Numbered from the stretch's first letter, positions 1-8,282 are shown. The stretch is DNA of 46,457 nucleotides from an uncultured Oscillospiraceae bacterium (GCA_910578735.1 CAJTSQ010000017.1:1-46457); one strand, 5' to 3'. Program-made: numbers and translations. Notes: generated from the sequence alone by a model not told the origin.

Positions 1-3000
1 ATCATTGAGCTGGGCGAGAAGCTGTACAGCGGCAAGCTGAAGCTGAACGACAGCGCCCGTGATGTCTTTGGCCGTCCTTCCCGCCAGTGGGAGTACGACG
101 GCAAGCCCGTGGGCACCTATGCCAAGTACGAGCTCATCAGCCAGGAGTACACCAAGGAGGTCACCGGCCGCGAGCTGTATGACCTGCTGGGCGCCGACAC
201 CATCACCAGCATCAACCGGGGCGGCATCAACGACTATGTCCTCAATGTCGCCATCGACGGCATCTCCGATTCCAAGATCGACAGCAACGTGTTCAACGTG
301 ACCGCCATCAACCGGAACAACAAGGCCGGCGTGGGCGCCACCGGCAACGGCGTGCTGACTCAGGTCTTTGTGGACGGCGACAAGAAGGTCGTTGACATCG
401 CTGTCATCAACACCTATCTGGCCCGGGCCAGCAAGGACTACGACACCAAGAAGGAGACTGTGGATCTCACCGTCTACGGTCTGAAGAAGAGCGGCTCGAA
501 CCTGCTCAAGGAGATCACCGCCGGCGACGACTCTGTAACCCTGAAGGTCTCCTCCGAGGACTTCGTGGTTGAGGACGTGAAGGAGAAGGACTCCTTCCTG
601 GTCACCGTGGCTGACGGCGAGGTTCAGAGCATGGCCTCTGTGTCCCCCATGGCCGGCGTGGAGATCACCTCCTTCCAGGCCCGGAAGCCCGCTGACCGCA
701 GCTCCGGCAACCTGACCACCGACGGCACCAAGTATGACTTCTCTGACGCTGCCGAGTATGACAACCCCTGCCTGAAGGTCTACACCGACGGCGGCGACAA
801 CGTCAACCTGAAGAACGTCACCTACGACGTCTATCTGGACCGCTACGGCTATGTTATCGGCGTGGTTGAGGTGGACAAGGTCACCAACTATGTCTTCATC
901 ACCGGCGTGGACAGCGGCAACAACAACCTGGCCAACACCACCCTGGAGGCCAACGCCATCTTCATGGACGGCTCCATGAAGAAGATCGAGATCGACCGCA
1001 ACAACAGCAAGACCTTCGTGGAAGAGGTGCGCGAGATTTCCAAGGCAAGCCACCAGGACAACTCCACCTTCAACAAGTGGTGCACCTACTCTGTGAACAA
1101 CAAGGACGTCTACAGCCTGGACCTGGTCGCTGTTGACGGCGGCTCCGGCAAGGCCGGCCAGACTGTGGGCAAGACCCAGCTGAAGGAAATCAACAACAAG
1201 CACCTGTCCGTGGAGACCAAGCAGACCACCGGCACCTACATGGTCTACGGCAACAACAAGTCCGTCTATCTGGGCGTGACTGTGGATGAGATCCAGACCA
1301 TCGCCGGGCGCACCGACTGCATCATCGACGGTGTGGACAGCGTCACCACCGGCATCGACAACGTGGACGTGGTGCCTCTGTACGGTGACAAGGCCCGCGA
1401 GGCCGCCGGCGACGACAACCACAACGCCGCCACCTTCTCCCAGGGCATCTACACCCTGTACGACAAGAACGGCTGGATTATCGCCATGGTCATTGTCGGC
1501 GACGACAACGGCAAGAACAGCCAGCTGGTCTATGTCCACAATGAGAGCGTAGCCCAGGAGTACTACATGGGCGACGACGGCTACAAGTGGGAGCGCACCG
1601 TTATCGTGGACGGCGAGGAAGTCACTCTCACCGAGGTCAACGATGTGAAGCTCTCCATGCTCCAGCAGATGGACGCCAACAACTGGTACCGCGTGAAGAC
1701 CAACGCCAGGGACGAGGTCACCGCCATTGACGGTTCCTACAACAAGACCCTCGGCGGCAGCATCATCGACGACGACGGCGATCTTGCCAACGCCGCCAAG
1801 TCCAAGATCGGCAACTGGGGCTTCAAGGCTGACGGCACCACCCGTACCGCCTATGTCACCGATTACGACGCGGCCAACAATGGCATCGTGGACAACCTGC
1901 GCCGGGACAGCGTGGATACCATCCTGTTCCACGAGAAGTTCATCAACGAGAAACCCTCCGCTGACAACCAGACCATCTACGTCACCACCGGCAAGGACTC
2001 CGGCATCCGCTTCGCCGAGGACGTGAAGGTTGTTCTGGACCAGGAGAACGACAAGAAGCGTACCACCGAGTACGGCACCGGCGAGACTCAGCTGAAGAAC
2101 ATGCTCAAGGAGCTGCACAAGAACGCTAACGACAAGTACGACTACGAAATCAGCGCCATCATCGAGGGCCCCTACGCTACCTCTATCGTCATTAAGGACC
2201 TGGTCGAGGATGGGTATACTGGTGAAACCACTACTACTACTGGCGTGGCTGGTGTGAAAGTTGCGATTGCTGGCCTTGACACTGGTACTACCCTCAATGT
2301 CGGCTACTTTGGCGTTGCCAAGCCCGACCTCGCCGGGGTCGATCAGGCCGTGCGCGCATGGGCTACCACCGAGAAGAACGCCAAGTCCGTCGTGGGCCCG
2401 ACCGCTACTTCGGCGAATGTGTATCAGTGGACCATTTATGACGGCCTGGTGTACACGAATTACACCCTGAATGTTGCTACCGGCGTTCTTGAGGGTGTCC
2501 GCGTCCGCTATACCACCGAGACTGGTGCTATCGCTGGCGCTGGCTATGAGATCGTTTCTGGCACTCACGCCGGTGCGGCCGTTAGTGTCGGCAACGAGCC
2601 TGCCTCTTACGCTGTGAAGGACACCGACGCAGATGGCAAGGCTGATGTTGTGTGGATGAAGAACCACAACAACACCAGCGGCTACTACATCGCCGTCCGT
2701 TCCGCTGGTTCCAGCACCTGGACCTGGAGTGACGCTAAGGCTGCTGCTGCTGCCGTTCCCGCCGCCGCTACTGAGGACGGTGTTGTCGCCATCAACGGCC
2801 ACGACTTCGACGTATTCCTGAGCACTTACACCATTAAGTATAAAATCAATGATGAGGCTTGGAAGTATTCTGCTGATGGTAAGGTGATTGCCGCCTCCGG
2901 TGCTCCCTACACCACCACTACCTTCCCGACTGCTTATCCTGGTACTGTAATTGCTAGTAGTACTGACGGAACCACTTGGACTTATGCCGCTGTAGCCAAC

Positions 3001-3678
3001 GAGACCGCTTCGGATGGCGAGATGTACAAGACCGGCTTCGTGAAGATTGCCAAAGAGCTGGAGAGCGGCAAGGGCACCATTACCGCTAAGGTTGGCAACA
3101 CCACCTATGCGATTGGCACTCACCAGGTCGGTGCTGAGAGCAACTTTGCCATTCCCGCTAACAGCAGCGTGGAAGTGACCGCGCTTAAGGGGAACGCCCT
3201 CTCCTACCGCGCCAACGATGCCGCCAAGACCGAGTTTACCACTACCACTACTGAGGACGCTGTGAAGACCATCCAAACCAGCACCACTGACATTACTTTC
3301 GGAAAACTGCTGACAATTACGCCGAAGGAACTTGTTGATGCGGATAGCAAGGGCCATATGACCCTGGTTTGGAAACTTAATGGCACCGTGGTTCCGGCGG
3401 AGACAGCATTTAAAGCTGCTGCTGGTGAAACTGTTACCGCCGAGTTGACCTTTGACAGTACTGGTGTAACATTTGAGGACGGCCAGACAATTGCTCTTGC
3501 GACTGCGAACGGGACTGTCAAGGTTGCCGGATTGGACACAGATCTTTTGAAGGCCCTTCCCACCGGTGGTACTGTGACGCTTAAGGCGGTGGATGTAAAG
3601 GATGTAACTGTTACATTCACGATTACTGTTGACGCTAGCGACACGCAGTATGCAATCACAGTTGATCCCGAAGCCTGA
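1..3678 (+). CDS. S-layer-like surface protein, C-terminal part (5' truncated by window edge)
   Basis: The frame is open from the first base, so the gene begins before the window; 1225 residues are visible, ending at TGA 3676-3678. The first visible residues include a DVFGRP...W.Y..K.VGTYA stretch that I associate with the segment following SLH-type cell-wall anchoring domains in clostridial S-layer proteins; the SLH domains themselves would lie upstream. The rest is Asp/Thr/Val/Gly-rich, beta-strand-like and low in Cys, as expected of exported surface proteins, with Thr runs near 2228 and 3238 that look like linkers between Ig-like modules. Codon use changes near 2215: the 5' part is dominated by GCC/ACC/GGC/AAG codons, the 3' part uses many T- and A-ending codons, which suggests a swapped or more variable C-terminal module. 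The role (cell-surface lattice or adhesin) is inferred from composition and the linker motif. Confidence 0.6.
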   Translation: MIELGEKLYSGKLKLNDSARDVFGRPSRQWEYDGKPVGTYAKYELISQEYTKEVTGRELYDLLGADTITSINRGGINDYVLNVAIDGISDSKIDSNVFNVTAINRNNKAGVGATGNGVLTQVFVDGDKKVVDIAVINTYLARASKDYDTKKETVDLTVYGLKKSGSNLLKEITAGDDSVTLKVSSEDFVVEDVKEKDSFLVTVADGEVQSMASVSPMAGVEITSFQARKPADRSSGNLTTDGTKYDFSDAAEYDNPCLKVYTDGGDNVNLKNVTYDVYLDRYGYVIGVVEVDKVTNYVFITGVDSGNNNLANTTLEANAIFMDGSMKKIEIDRNNSKTFVEEVREISKASHQDNSTFNKWCTYSVNNKDVYSLDLVAVDGGSGKAGQTVGKTQLKEINNKHLSVETKQTTGTYMVYGNNKSVYLGVTVDEIQTIAGRTDCIIDGVDSVTTGIDNVDVVPLYGDKAREAAGDDNHNAATFSQGIYTLYDKNGWIIAMVIVGDDNGKNSQLVYVHNESVAQEYYMGDDGYKWERTVIVDGEEVTLTEVNDVKLSMLQQMDANNWYRVKTNARDEVTAIDGSYNKTLGGSIIDDDGDLANAAKSKIGNWGFKADGTTRTAYVTDYDAANNGIVDNLRRDSVDTILFHEKFINEKPSADNQTIYVTTGKDSGIRFAEDVKVVLDQENDKKRTTEYGTGETQLKNMLKELHKNANDKYDYEISAIIEGPYATSIVIKDLVEDGYTGETTTTTGVAGVKVAIAGLDTGTTLNVGYFGVAKPDLAGVDQAVRAWATTEKNAKSVVGPTATSANVYQWTIYDGLVYTNYTLNVATGVLEGVRVRYTTETGAIAGAGYEIVSGTHAGAAVSVGNEPASYAVKDTDADGKADVVWMKNHNNTSGYYIAVRSAGSSTWTWSDAKAAAAAVPAAATEDGVVAINGHDFDVFLSTYTIKYKINDEAWKYSADGKVIAASGAPYTTTTFPTAYPGTVIASSTDGTTWTYAAVANETASDGEMYKTGFVKIAKELESGKGTITAKVGNTTYAIGTHQVGAESNFAIPANSSVEVTALKGNALSYRANDAAKTEFTTTTTEDAVKTIQTSTTDITFGKLLTITPKELVDADSKGHMTLVWKLNGTVVPAETAFKAAAGETVTAELTFDSTGVTFEDGQTIALATANGTVKVAGLDTDLLKALPTGGTVTLKAVDVKDVTVTFTITVDASDTQYAITVDPEA

Positions 3679-3697
3679 TTTATCACCGAAAACTGGA

Positions 3698-3725
3698 GAA
3701 CCCCCGGGCTTTTGCCCGGGGGTTC
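3698..3725 (+). terminator. Strong hairpin after the surface protein gene
   Basis: A perfect 12-bp GC-rich stem (3698-3709 with 3714-3725) closes on a TTTT loop, 19 nt after the stop codon. No U-tract follows, so it may act as an mRNA 3'-end stabiliser or with the next repeat rather than as a standard intrinsic terminator. Confidence 0.5.
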
Positions 3726-3762
3726 CCCTGTTCATCGAAACCCCTCGTCCCCCGCAGGGGAA

Positions 3763-3900
3763 GGCCCCCTTGCGAAAGGGGGCTGGCATTCGCGAAGCGA
3801 ATGACTGGGGGATTCCGTCTAATCGACAAATATCCTTCGTTGGAATCCCCCCGCCACCGGGTTTCACCCGGCGGCCCTCCCCCCTTTCGCAAGGGGGGCT
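3763..3900. repeat. Inverted pair of REP/MITE-like palindromic units
   Basis: Two related units face each other. The left unit (3763-3816) has a GCCCCC-TTGCGAAA-GGGGGC hairpin, an ATTCGC-GAA-GCGAAT hairpin, then GGGGGATTCC. The right unit (3842-3900), read on the minus strand, has the CCCCCC/GGGGGG hairpin with the same GCGAAA core, a CCGGGT/ACCCGG hairpin, then GGGGGGATTCC. Outer and inner ends match while the middle hairpins differ in sequence. The spacer is 25 nt. No coding capacity. Confidence 0.7.
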
Positions 3901-3926
3901 TAGGGTGCCCTCAGTTCTGCTGGCGG

Positions 3927-4343
3927 TTACGCGGGCAGGATCGCAACGACCTGATAAGAAGTGCCGGAGGCAGCCATCATGACCCAGGCCTCGCCGCCGT
4001 ACCAAGAGACGGAATTACCGTTCCAAGTGGTATTGACGTTGTGGGTCGCGTTGGGGAAGACCGAAGTAGCCTTGGCCATCCCGGGCAGCATCACCATAAA
4101 GCCGTTGGGTGCAATGACAAAAACGATACTTGGGCGTTTGGGAAAGTTGATCGACGGGGCGCTTCCGGTGCCATAGTAGCTGGTGGTCCAGAGCTGACCG
4201 TTGCCTTTCCTGGCCAGGACCGCGTCGTGCGCGGCCAGAGCGGCGTCCAGCTTGGCGTTGTCCTCGTTGAAGTCGGTCCGCAGGACCCGATCCTCCCCCT
4301 CCCACTGGGAGAGACCGTAGTTGGCAGTGTGATTGGCAGACAT
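3927..4343 (-). CDS. Orphan phage tail-like / structural protein
   Basis: 138 residues. The start is ATG at 4343 behind a TTAGGAGGAA Shine-Dalgarno; a longer open frame upstream runs through a non-coding leader and is ignored. The N-terminus (NYGLSQWEGEDRVLRTDFN, then EDNAKLDAAL) resembles the beginning of phage tail or baseplate-associated proteins seen in clostridial prophages. The C-terminal part is Trp/Tyr/Asn/Ser-rich and beta-like (NFPKRPSIVFVIAPNGFMVM, then WNGNSVSWYGGEAWVM), as in receptor-binding or tail-fibre tips. No other phage gene is adjacent: the neighbours are a surface-protein gene and a symporter. It may be a domesticated or relic phage gene, or a secreted or extracellular-device component. 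The function is not established. Confidence 0.55.
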   Translation of the reverse strand: MSANHTANYGLSQWEGEDRVLRTDFNEDNAKLDAALAAHDAVLARKGNGQLWTTSYYGTGSAPSINFPKRPSIVFVIAPNGFMVMLPGMAKATSVFPNATHNVNTTWNGNSVSWYGGEAWVMMAASGTSYQVVAILPA

Positions 4344-4422
4344 GATGTGATTCCTCCTAAAATGTAGTTGGGAGCGGCGATTTTCCCCCCTGCATAGGGC
4401 GGGAATCCCCCCGATGTGGTAC

Positions 4423-4445
4423 GTTTCCATACATTTATTGGAAAC
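4423..4445. repeat. Short inverted repeat upstream of the tail-like gene
   Basis: GTTTCCA and TGGAAAC arms surround a 9-nt loop, 80 nt before the start of the tail-like gene. It may be an operator or a small leader hairpin. No clear promoter is attached. Confidence 0.3.
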
Positions 4446-4474
4446 GAGGACGCACTGCGCCCAAAAACAGGCGC

Positions 4475-4504
4475 AAAAAAAGCCCGCCGGAAGGCGGGCT
4501 TTTT
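4475..4504 (-). terminator. Intrinsic terminator of the symporter gene
   Basis: The stem AGCCCGCC/GGCGGGCT is flanked by A7 on one side and T5 on the other, so it can work on both strands. On the minus strand it lies just past the symporter stop and ends in a run of seven T. Confidence 0.85.
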
Positions 4505-4509
4505 GGGAG

Positions 4510-6039
4510 TTACCGGTCGTATTCCTCAAAGGCCTTGACCACATCGGCCTCGGGGGCGGGGGTCAGCAGGGAGACCACCACAATGGCGGCCAGCGCCACC
4601 AGGAAGGCGGGGAGCAGCTCATAGATATCCAGCGCGCCGCCCATGGGCCGGACCAGGAACTTCCAGATGAAGATCATGGCCCCGCCGGCCACCAGGCCGG
4701 CCATGATGCCCTGGCGGTTGCTCCGCTTCCAGAACAGGGCGCACAGCATGGCGGGCCCGAAGGTGGCGCCAAAGCCCGCCCAGGCGAAGGAGACAATCTG
4801 GAACACATTGCTGTTGGGGTCCCGAGCCAGGAACAGGGCGATCACCGCAATAACCACCACAGTGAGCCGGGCCGTGAGCATGGTCTGCTTCTGAGTCAGC
4901 TTCACGCCGAACACATTCTGCACCATGTTCTCTGAAAAGGCGGAGGAGGCGGCCAACAGCTGACTGTCGGCGGTGGACATGGTGGCGGCCAGGATACCGG
5001 CCAGGATGCAGCCGGCCACAACGGCGGGGAAGATGCCGTAGCTGGACAGCAGGTCAGACAGGCGGACAATCACCGTCTCGGTGGCGCTGCCCTCCAGGAA
5101 GGGGATGCGGCCCGCGGCGGATACGGCGTGGCCCACAATGCCGATGAACACCGCCACTCCCATGGAAATCACCACCCACACAGCGGCAATGCGCCGGGAG
5201 AGCTTCAGCTCATTTTCGTCCCGAATGGCCATAAAGCGGACCAGAATGTGGGGCATTCCGAAGTACCCCAGGCCCCAGGCCATCATGGAGATGATACGGA
5301 TAAAGCCGTAGGGCTCAGCGGAGCCGGTGGCGGCGTTGTAGGTCTCACCGAAGCTGAGGAAGCCGGGCAGAGTACGGGCGTGGTCCAGCACCGCATCCAT
5401 GCCCCCGGCCTGGACAATGCCGAACACCACAATGATGGCCAGGGCGATGGTCATGATGACGGACTGAATCAGGTCCATGGTGGCCACGGCGGAGAAGCCG
5501 CCCACCGAGGTGTAGCTGATGATGACCATAGCGCCGATGACCACAGCCAGCATGTAGTCCCAGCCGAATAGGCTGTTGAACAGCTTGCCGATGGCGGCCA
5601 GGCCGGAGGCCACATAGGGCACGAAGAAGATGAGGATAATCAGAGCGGAGATGCACATGATTACCGGCTTCTTCTCGCCGTACCGCTTGGAGATGAAGCT
5701 GGGGATGGTGATGGCGTCCAGCTTGACGCTGTAGCGGCGCAGCCGCTTGGCCACCAGCAGGAAGTTGAGGTAGGTACCCACAGCCAGGCCGATGGCGGTC
5801 CAGCTGGCGTCGGCCACGCCGGACAGGTAGGCCAGACCGGGGATGCCCATAAGCAGGTAGCTGCTCATGTCGCTGGCCTCGGCGCTCATGGCGGTGACCA
5901 GGGGACCCATCCCCCGGCCGCCCAGGTAGAAGCCCTCGGCGCTCTTTTTGGACCGGCGGCCGATCATCACGCCTGTGAAAATCACGAAGCAGAGGTACAG
6001 GATGATGGTCGCCATAATACAAACTTGCGCGGTTGTCAT
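4510..6039 (-). CDS. putP: Sodium:solute symporter, PutP (sodium/proline) type
   Basis: 509 residues, the usual length for PutP. The start is ATG 6039 (MTTAQV), preceded by GGGAGGAATT; the frame stays open 11 codons further without an RBS. The protein is almost wholly hydrophobic with about 12-13 membrane segments. Solute:sodium symporter family features include the early GRRSKKSAEGFYLGGRGMG segment and the AEASDMSSYLLMGIPG stretch of TM2, and a later GCILAGILAATMSTADSQLL segment that matches the conserved sodium-site helix with its Ser/Thr pair. It probably imports proline or a related compound with Na+. A tetR-family gene lies 204 bp upstream on the same strand, a candidate regulator. Substrate assignment is by family resemblance only. 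Confidence 0.88.
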   Translation of the reverse strand: MTTAQVCIMATIILYLCFVIFTGVMIGRRSKKSAEGFYLGGRGMGPLVTAMSAEASDMSSYLLMGIPGLAYLSGVADASWTAIGLAVGTYLNFLLVAKRLRRYSVKLDAITIPSFISKRYGEKKPVIMCISALIILIFFVPYVASGLAAIGKLFNSLFGWDYMLAVVIGAMVIISYTSVGGFSAVATMDLIQSVIMTIALAIIVVFGIVQAGGMDAVLDHARTLPGFLSFGETYNAATGSAEPYGFIRIISMMAWGLGYFGMPHILVRFMAIRDENELKLSRRIAAVWVVISMGVAVFIGIVGHAVSAAGRIPFLEGSATETVIVRLSDLLSSYGIFPAVVAGCILAGILAATMSTADSQLLAASSAFSENMVQNVFGVKLTQKQTMLTARLTVVVIAVIALFLARDPNSNVFQIVSFAWAGFGATFGPAMLCALFWKRSNRQGIMAGLVAGGAMIFIWKFLVRPMGGALDIYELLPAFLVALAAIVVVSLLTPAPEADVVKAFEEYDR

Positions 6040-6156
6040 ACAATTCCTCCCAAAACTCGTCCAGCGAATCACATACGCTGAAAGCAGATTGTTGGTATCA
6101 TACCAGAAAAAGAACCGGAGCGCAATATAGAATAAACTCCGTACGATAAAATAATA

Positions 6157-6196
6157 AACAGCTTATTTTCCCCTGTAAATCAAGGAAAATAAGCTG
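6157..6196 (-). terminator. Hairpin between the tetR and symporter genes
   Basis: ACAGCTTATTTTCC pairs perfectly with GGAAAATAAGCTGT over 14 bp. On the minus strand it is followed by TTATTATTTTAT, a fair U-rich tail, so it probably ends the tetR transcript. Its position just upstream of the symporter also allows an operator role. Confidence 0.6.
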
Positions 6197-6243
6197 TACA
6201 TTTTATAAAATAATATTTTGTACGTTCTTACAAACTTTTATTT

Positions 6244-6828
6244 TTAGGTCCGAAAGCCTTGTAAAAACATGGGCATCATGGTTTTGCCGTACTGAGACAG
6301 AGAGTAGTCCCCCTCGGACAGGCACCAGTCGTAGATGAGGGCCCGCTCGCACAGGGCGTAGGCCCGGACAATCTCGTTGGCGGTGACGTCCCCCCGCAGC
6401 TCCCCCCGCTCCTGGCCCTGGAGGGCGATCTGCCGCAGCAGCCGGTAGTAGGTGCGGTTGCGGTCCATCAGGGACTTGTCCCCCCGGGTGATGAGCTGGG
6501 AGGAGTACAGCCGGGCGGCCAGGTCCAGGGAGATGGAGTTTTCCAGCATGGCGAACAGCTCCCGGTTCAGGTACATCAGCTGGTCGAAGCGGTCCTGATT
6601 TGGGTCCAGGGTTTCGGTCAATTCCTCATACTTCCGGTCAAAGACGTCGGCCAGGGTGGACAGAAGGGCGTCCTTGCCCTGGAAGTAGTGGTAGAAGGAC
6701 CCCCGGGAGGTGCCCGACTCCTCGATGATCTCCTCCACGGTGGTGTCGTCGTAGCCCTGGCGGTAAAACAGCTTCCAGGCCGCGTCTATGATCTTCTCCC
6801 GGGTGTTTCGGGCGGTTTTTTTGGCCAT
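6244..6828 (-). CDS. TetR/AcrR family transcriptional regulator
   Basis: 194 residues, typical of TetR. ATG 6828 follows GGAGGGGTCC; the longer open frame upstream overlaps the divergent promoter and is rejected. Residues 8-55 form the TetR helix-turn-helix (REKIIDAAWKLFYRQGYDDT, then VEEIIEESGTSRGSFYHYF); the remainder is an all-helical ligand-binding and dimerisation domain with no close relative recognised. It probably represses by binding operator DNA and releases on ligand. It is transcribed towards the symporter gene with a hairpin between them, and diverges from an XRE gene with 115 bp between the starts. The target is unknown; the symporter is the natural candidate. Confidence 0.88.
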   Translation of the reverse strand: MAKKTARNTREKIIDAAWKLFYRQGYDDTTVEEIIEESGTSRGSFYHYFQGKDALLSTLADVFDRKYEELTETLDPNQDRFDQLMYLNRELFAMLENSISLDLAARLYSSQLITRGDKSLMDRNRTYYRLLRQIALQGQERGELRGDVTANEIVRAYALCERALIYDWCLSEGDYSLSQYGKTMMPMFLQGFRT

Positions 6829-6849
6829 TTGGACCCCTCCAACCCCTCC

Positions 6850-6864
6850 GCAACTGCTGGTTGC
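6850..6864. promoter_or_regulatory. Operator-like inverted repeat GCAACTGCTGGTTGC
   Basis: CCGCAAC/GTTGCGG arms sit between the divergent tetR and XRE genes, 22 nt upstream of the XRE -35. The same core (GCAACT-NN-TGGTTGC) recurs at 33018-33032 upstream of the other XRE gene in this window, which suggests an operator for this class of regulator. Confidence 0.55.
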
Positions 6865-6886
6865 GGGAATTTCCAAGCGGACTTGA

Positions 6887-6914
6887 TTGATTTTTGCCGC
6901 TCTGACACTATAAT
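6887..6914 (+). promoter_or_regulatory. Promoter of the XRE membrane regulator
   Basis: TTGATT (6887-6892) is followed after 16 bp by a perfect TATAAT (6909-6914), 30 nt before the start codon. Confidence 0.7.
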
Positions 6915-6943
6915 AGAAGAAAATCGAGAGGAGGTCAAGGTCT

Positions 6944-7612
6944 ATGACATTGGCAGAAAAAATATTGTTCCTGCGCACCCAGCGGGGCATGTCCCAGGAC
7001 GACCTGGCGGAAAAAATGGAGGTCTCCCGGCAGAGTGTAAGCAAATGGGAGACCGCCCAGTCCACCCCCGACCTGGACAAAATCATCCGGCTGGCTGATT
7101 TGTTCGGCGTGAGTGTGGATGAGCTGGTTCGGGACGGGGAGGCCCCTCAGCCCCCGGAGCCGTCCCAGCCCCAGGTGGTCTATGTGGAGCGGGAAGGAAA
7201 GCGAGAAAGCCTTACCGCAGTACAAATAATAGGTGTCATTCTCGAGGTCGTGGGCGCAGCCCTGGCGATTCTCGGTATCATGGGCGCACCGGTGCTGGTA
7301 TTCGCCGCTTTAGCGCTGGTCGTCCTGGGCCTGCCCCTGCTGCTGGCAAAAAAGCATCCCTGGCTTATTATGGGCTGGCTGGCCGTTGGGCTGAGCTGTC
7401 TGGCTTTGAACCCATACACCAGTGTGTCCCCCTGGGGGCTGATAGGCGGACTTCGGCGGCTGTACTATTATATTACAATACCGGGGATTCGAGATCCGTC
7501 CACAGTTTTCGCCATTGCGGTGGGCATTGTCCGGGGCCTGCTGATCCTGGCGCTCGCGTTTTTCACCTGGCGGGCGTGGAAAAACAGAACCGCATCAAAG
7601 AAGGACGGCTGA
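6944..7612 (+). CDS. XRE-family regulator with membrane-embedded C-terminus
   Basis: 222 residues, ATG 6944 after GAGAGGAGGT. Residues 3-62 are a Cro/CI-type HTH (LRTQRGMSQDDLAEKMEVSR, QSVSKWE, then LADLFGVSVDELV). A Pro/Gln linker (about 66-78) leads to three or four hydrophobic segments (about 92-135, 140-160, 185-210), so the DNA-binding head is probably tethered to the membrane. Such fusions are common in Firmicutes and their signals are mostly unknown. The stop codon lies inside the terminator stem. An inverted repeat shared with the second XRE gene (32357-32959) lies upstream, consistent with self-control. It diverges from tetR. Confidence 0.85.
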   Translation: MTLAEKILFLRTQRGMSQDDLAEKMEVSRQSVSKWETAQSTPDLDKIIRLADLFGVSVDELVRDGEAPQPPEPSQPQVVYVEREGKRESLTAVQIIGVILEVVGAALAILGIMGAPVLVFAALALVVLGLPLLLAKKHPWLIMGWLAVGLSCLALNPYTSVSPWGLIGGLRRLYYYITIPGIRDPSTVFAIAVGIVRGLLILALAFFTWRAWKNRTASKKDG

Positions 7613-7627
7613 AAAGCCGTCCTTTTT
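7601..7627 (+). terminator. Terminator overlapping the XRE stop codon
   Basis: AAGGACGGCT-GAAA-AGCCGTCCTT ends in a short T run. The TGA stop of the preceding gene forms part of the stem and loop. Confidence 0.9.
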
Positions 7628-7630
7628 CAG

Positions 7631-7659
7631 TTTACAACCTCCTTCCGTTATGGTAGAAT
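7631..7659 (+). promoter_or_regulatory. Promoter of yfbR
   Basis: TTTACA (7631-7636), 17-bp spacer, TAGAAT (7654-7659), 33 nt upstream of the GTG start. Confidence 0.65.
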
Positions 7660-7692
7660 AGGGGGACTTCAGAAAAGGAGAGAAAACCTGCC

Positions 7693-8268
7693 GTGGCCTA
7701 CAACTTTTTTCCCATGATCTCCCGTATGCGGTACATTAACCGCTGGGGCCTGATGCGCAACACCCGGCTGGAGAACATCCAGGAGCACTCCCATCAGGTG
7801 GCCGTTCTAGCCCACGCCCTGGCTGTCATTGAAAACCGGTACTTCGGCGGTCGGATCGACCCCGGTGCGGTGGCGGTGGCCGCTTTGTACCACGACGCCA
7901 GCGAAATTCTCACCGGCGACATGCCCACCCCCATCAAGTACGACAACCCGGATATCCAGACCGCCTACAAAGACGTGGAAGCGGTGGCCGAGCGCAAGCT
8001 GCTGTCCATGCTCCCCCCCGACCTGCGTCCCGACTTCGAGGAGGCCGTCACCATCCCAGACCCCGAGGTCCACGCCATTGTCAAGGCGGCGGACAAGCTC
8101 TCCGCCTACCTCAAGTGCGTGGAGGAACTGAAGGCGGGGAACACCGAGTTTAAAAAGGCCAAAGAGCAGACCTATGCCGCTCTTTGTAAAAACCCCAGCC
8201 CCGCCCTGAAATACTTTATGGAGCATTTTCTGGATGGGTTTGAATTGACCTTGGATGAACTGAATTAG
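7693..8268 (+). CDS. yfbR: 5'-deoxynucleotidase, YfbR-like HD-domain phosphohydrolase
   Basis: 191 residues. GTG 7693 follows AAAAGGAGAG; an in-frame ATG at 7714 has no RBS. The sequence follows E. coli YfbR closely: INRWGLMRN (Arg17/Trp18), EHSHQVA (His32), YHDASEILTGDMPTPIKY (His67-Asp68, Glu71, Asp76) and KAADKLSAYLKC with the last metal-binding Asp. Known family members remove phosphate from deoxyribonucleoside 5'-monophosphates with a divalent metal and take part in dNTP balance and thymidylate supply. All expected metal and substrate residues are present, so it should be active. A 14-nt gap separates it from the ACT-domain gene, so a transcript through the next two genes is likely. Confidence 0.93.
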   Translation: MAYNFFPMISRMRYINRWGLMRNTRLENIQEHSHQVAVLAHALAVIENRYFGGRIDPGAVAVAALYHDASEILTGDMPTPIKYDNPDIQTAYKDVEAVAERKLLSMLPPDLRPDFEEAVTIPDPEVHAIVKAADKLSAYLKCVEELKAGNTEFKKAKEQTYAALCKNPSPALKYFMEHFLDGFELTLDELN

Positions 8269-8282
8269 AAAGGAATTTTGTT

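Noticed and set aside
3679..4509. Prophage around the tail-like gene
   Set aside because: Only one phage-like gene; no capsid, portal, terminase, integrase or att repeats nearby.
4414..5571. Several plus-strand open frames (173, 83, 76, 147 codons) opposite the symporter
   Set aside because: They are antisense shadows of a strongly coding, high-GC gene: no RBS, Gly/His/Pro/Arg-rich translations and no recognisable motif.
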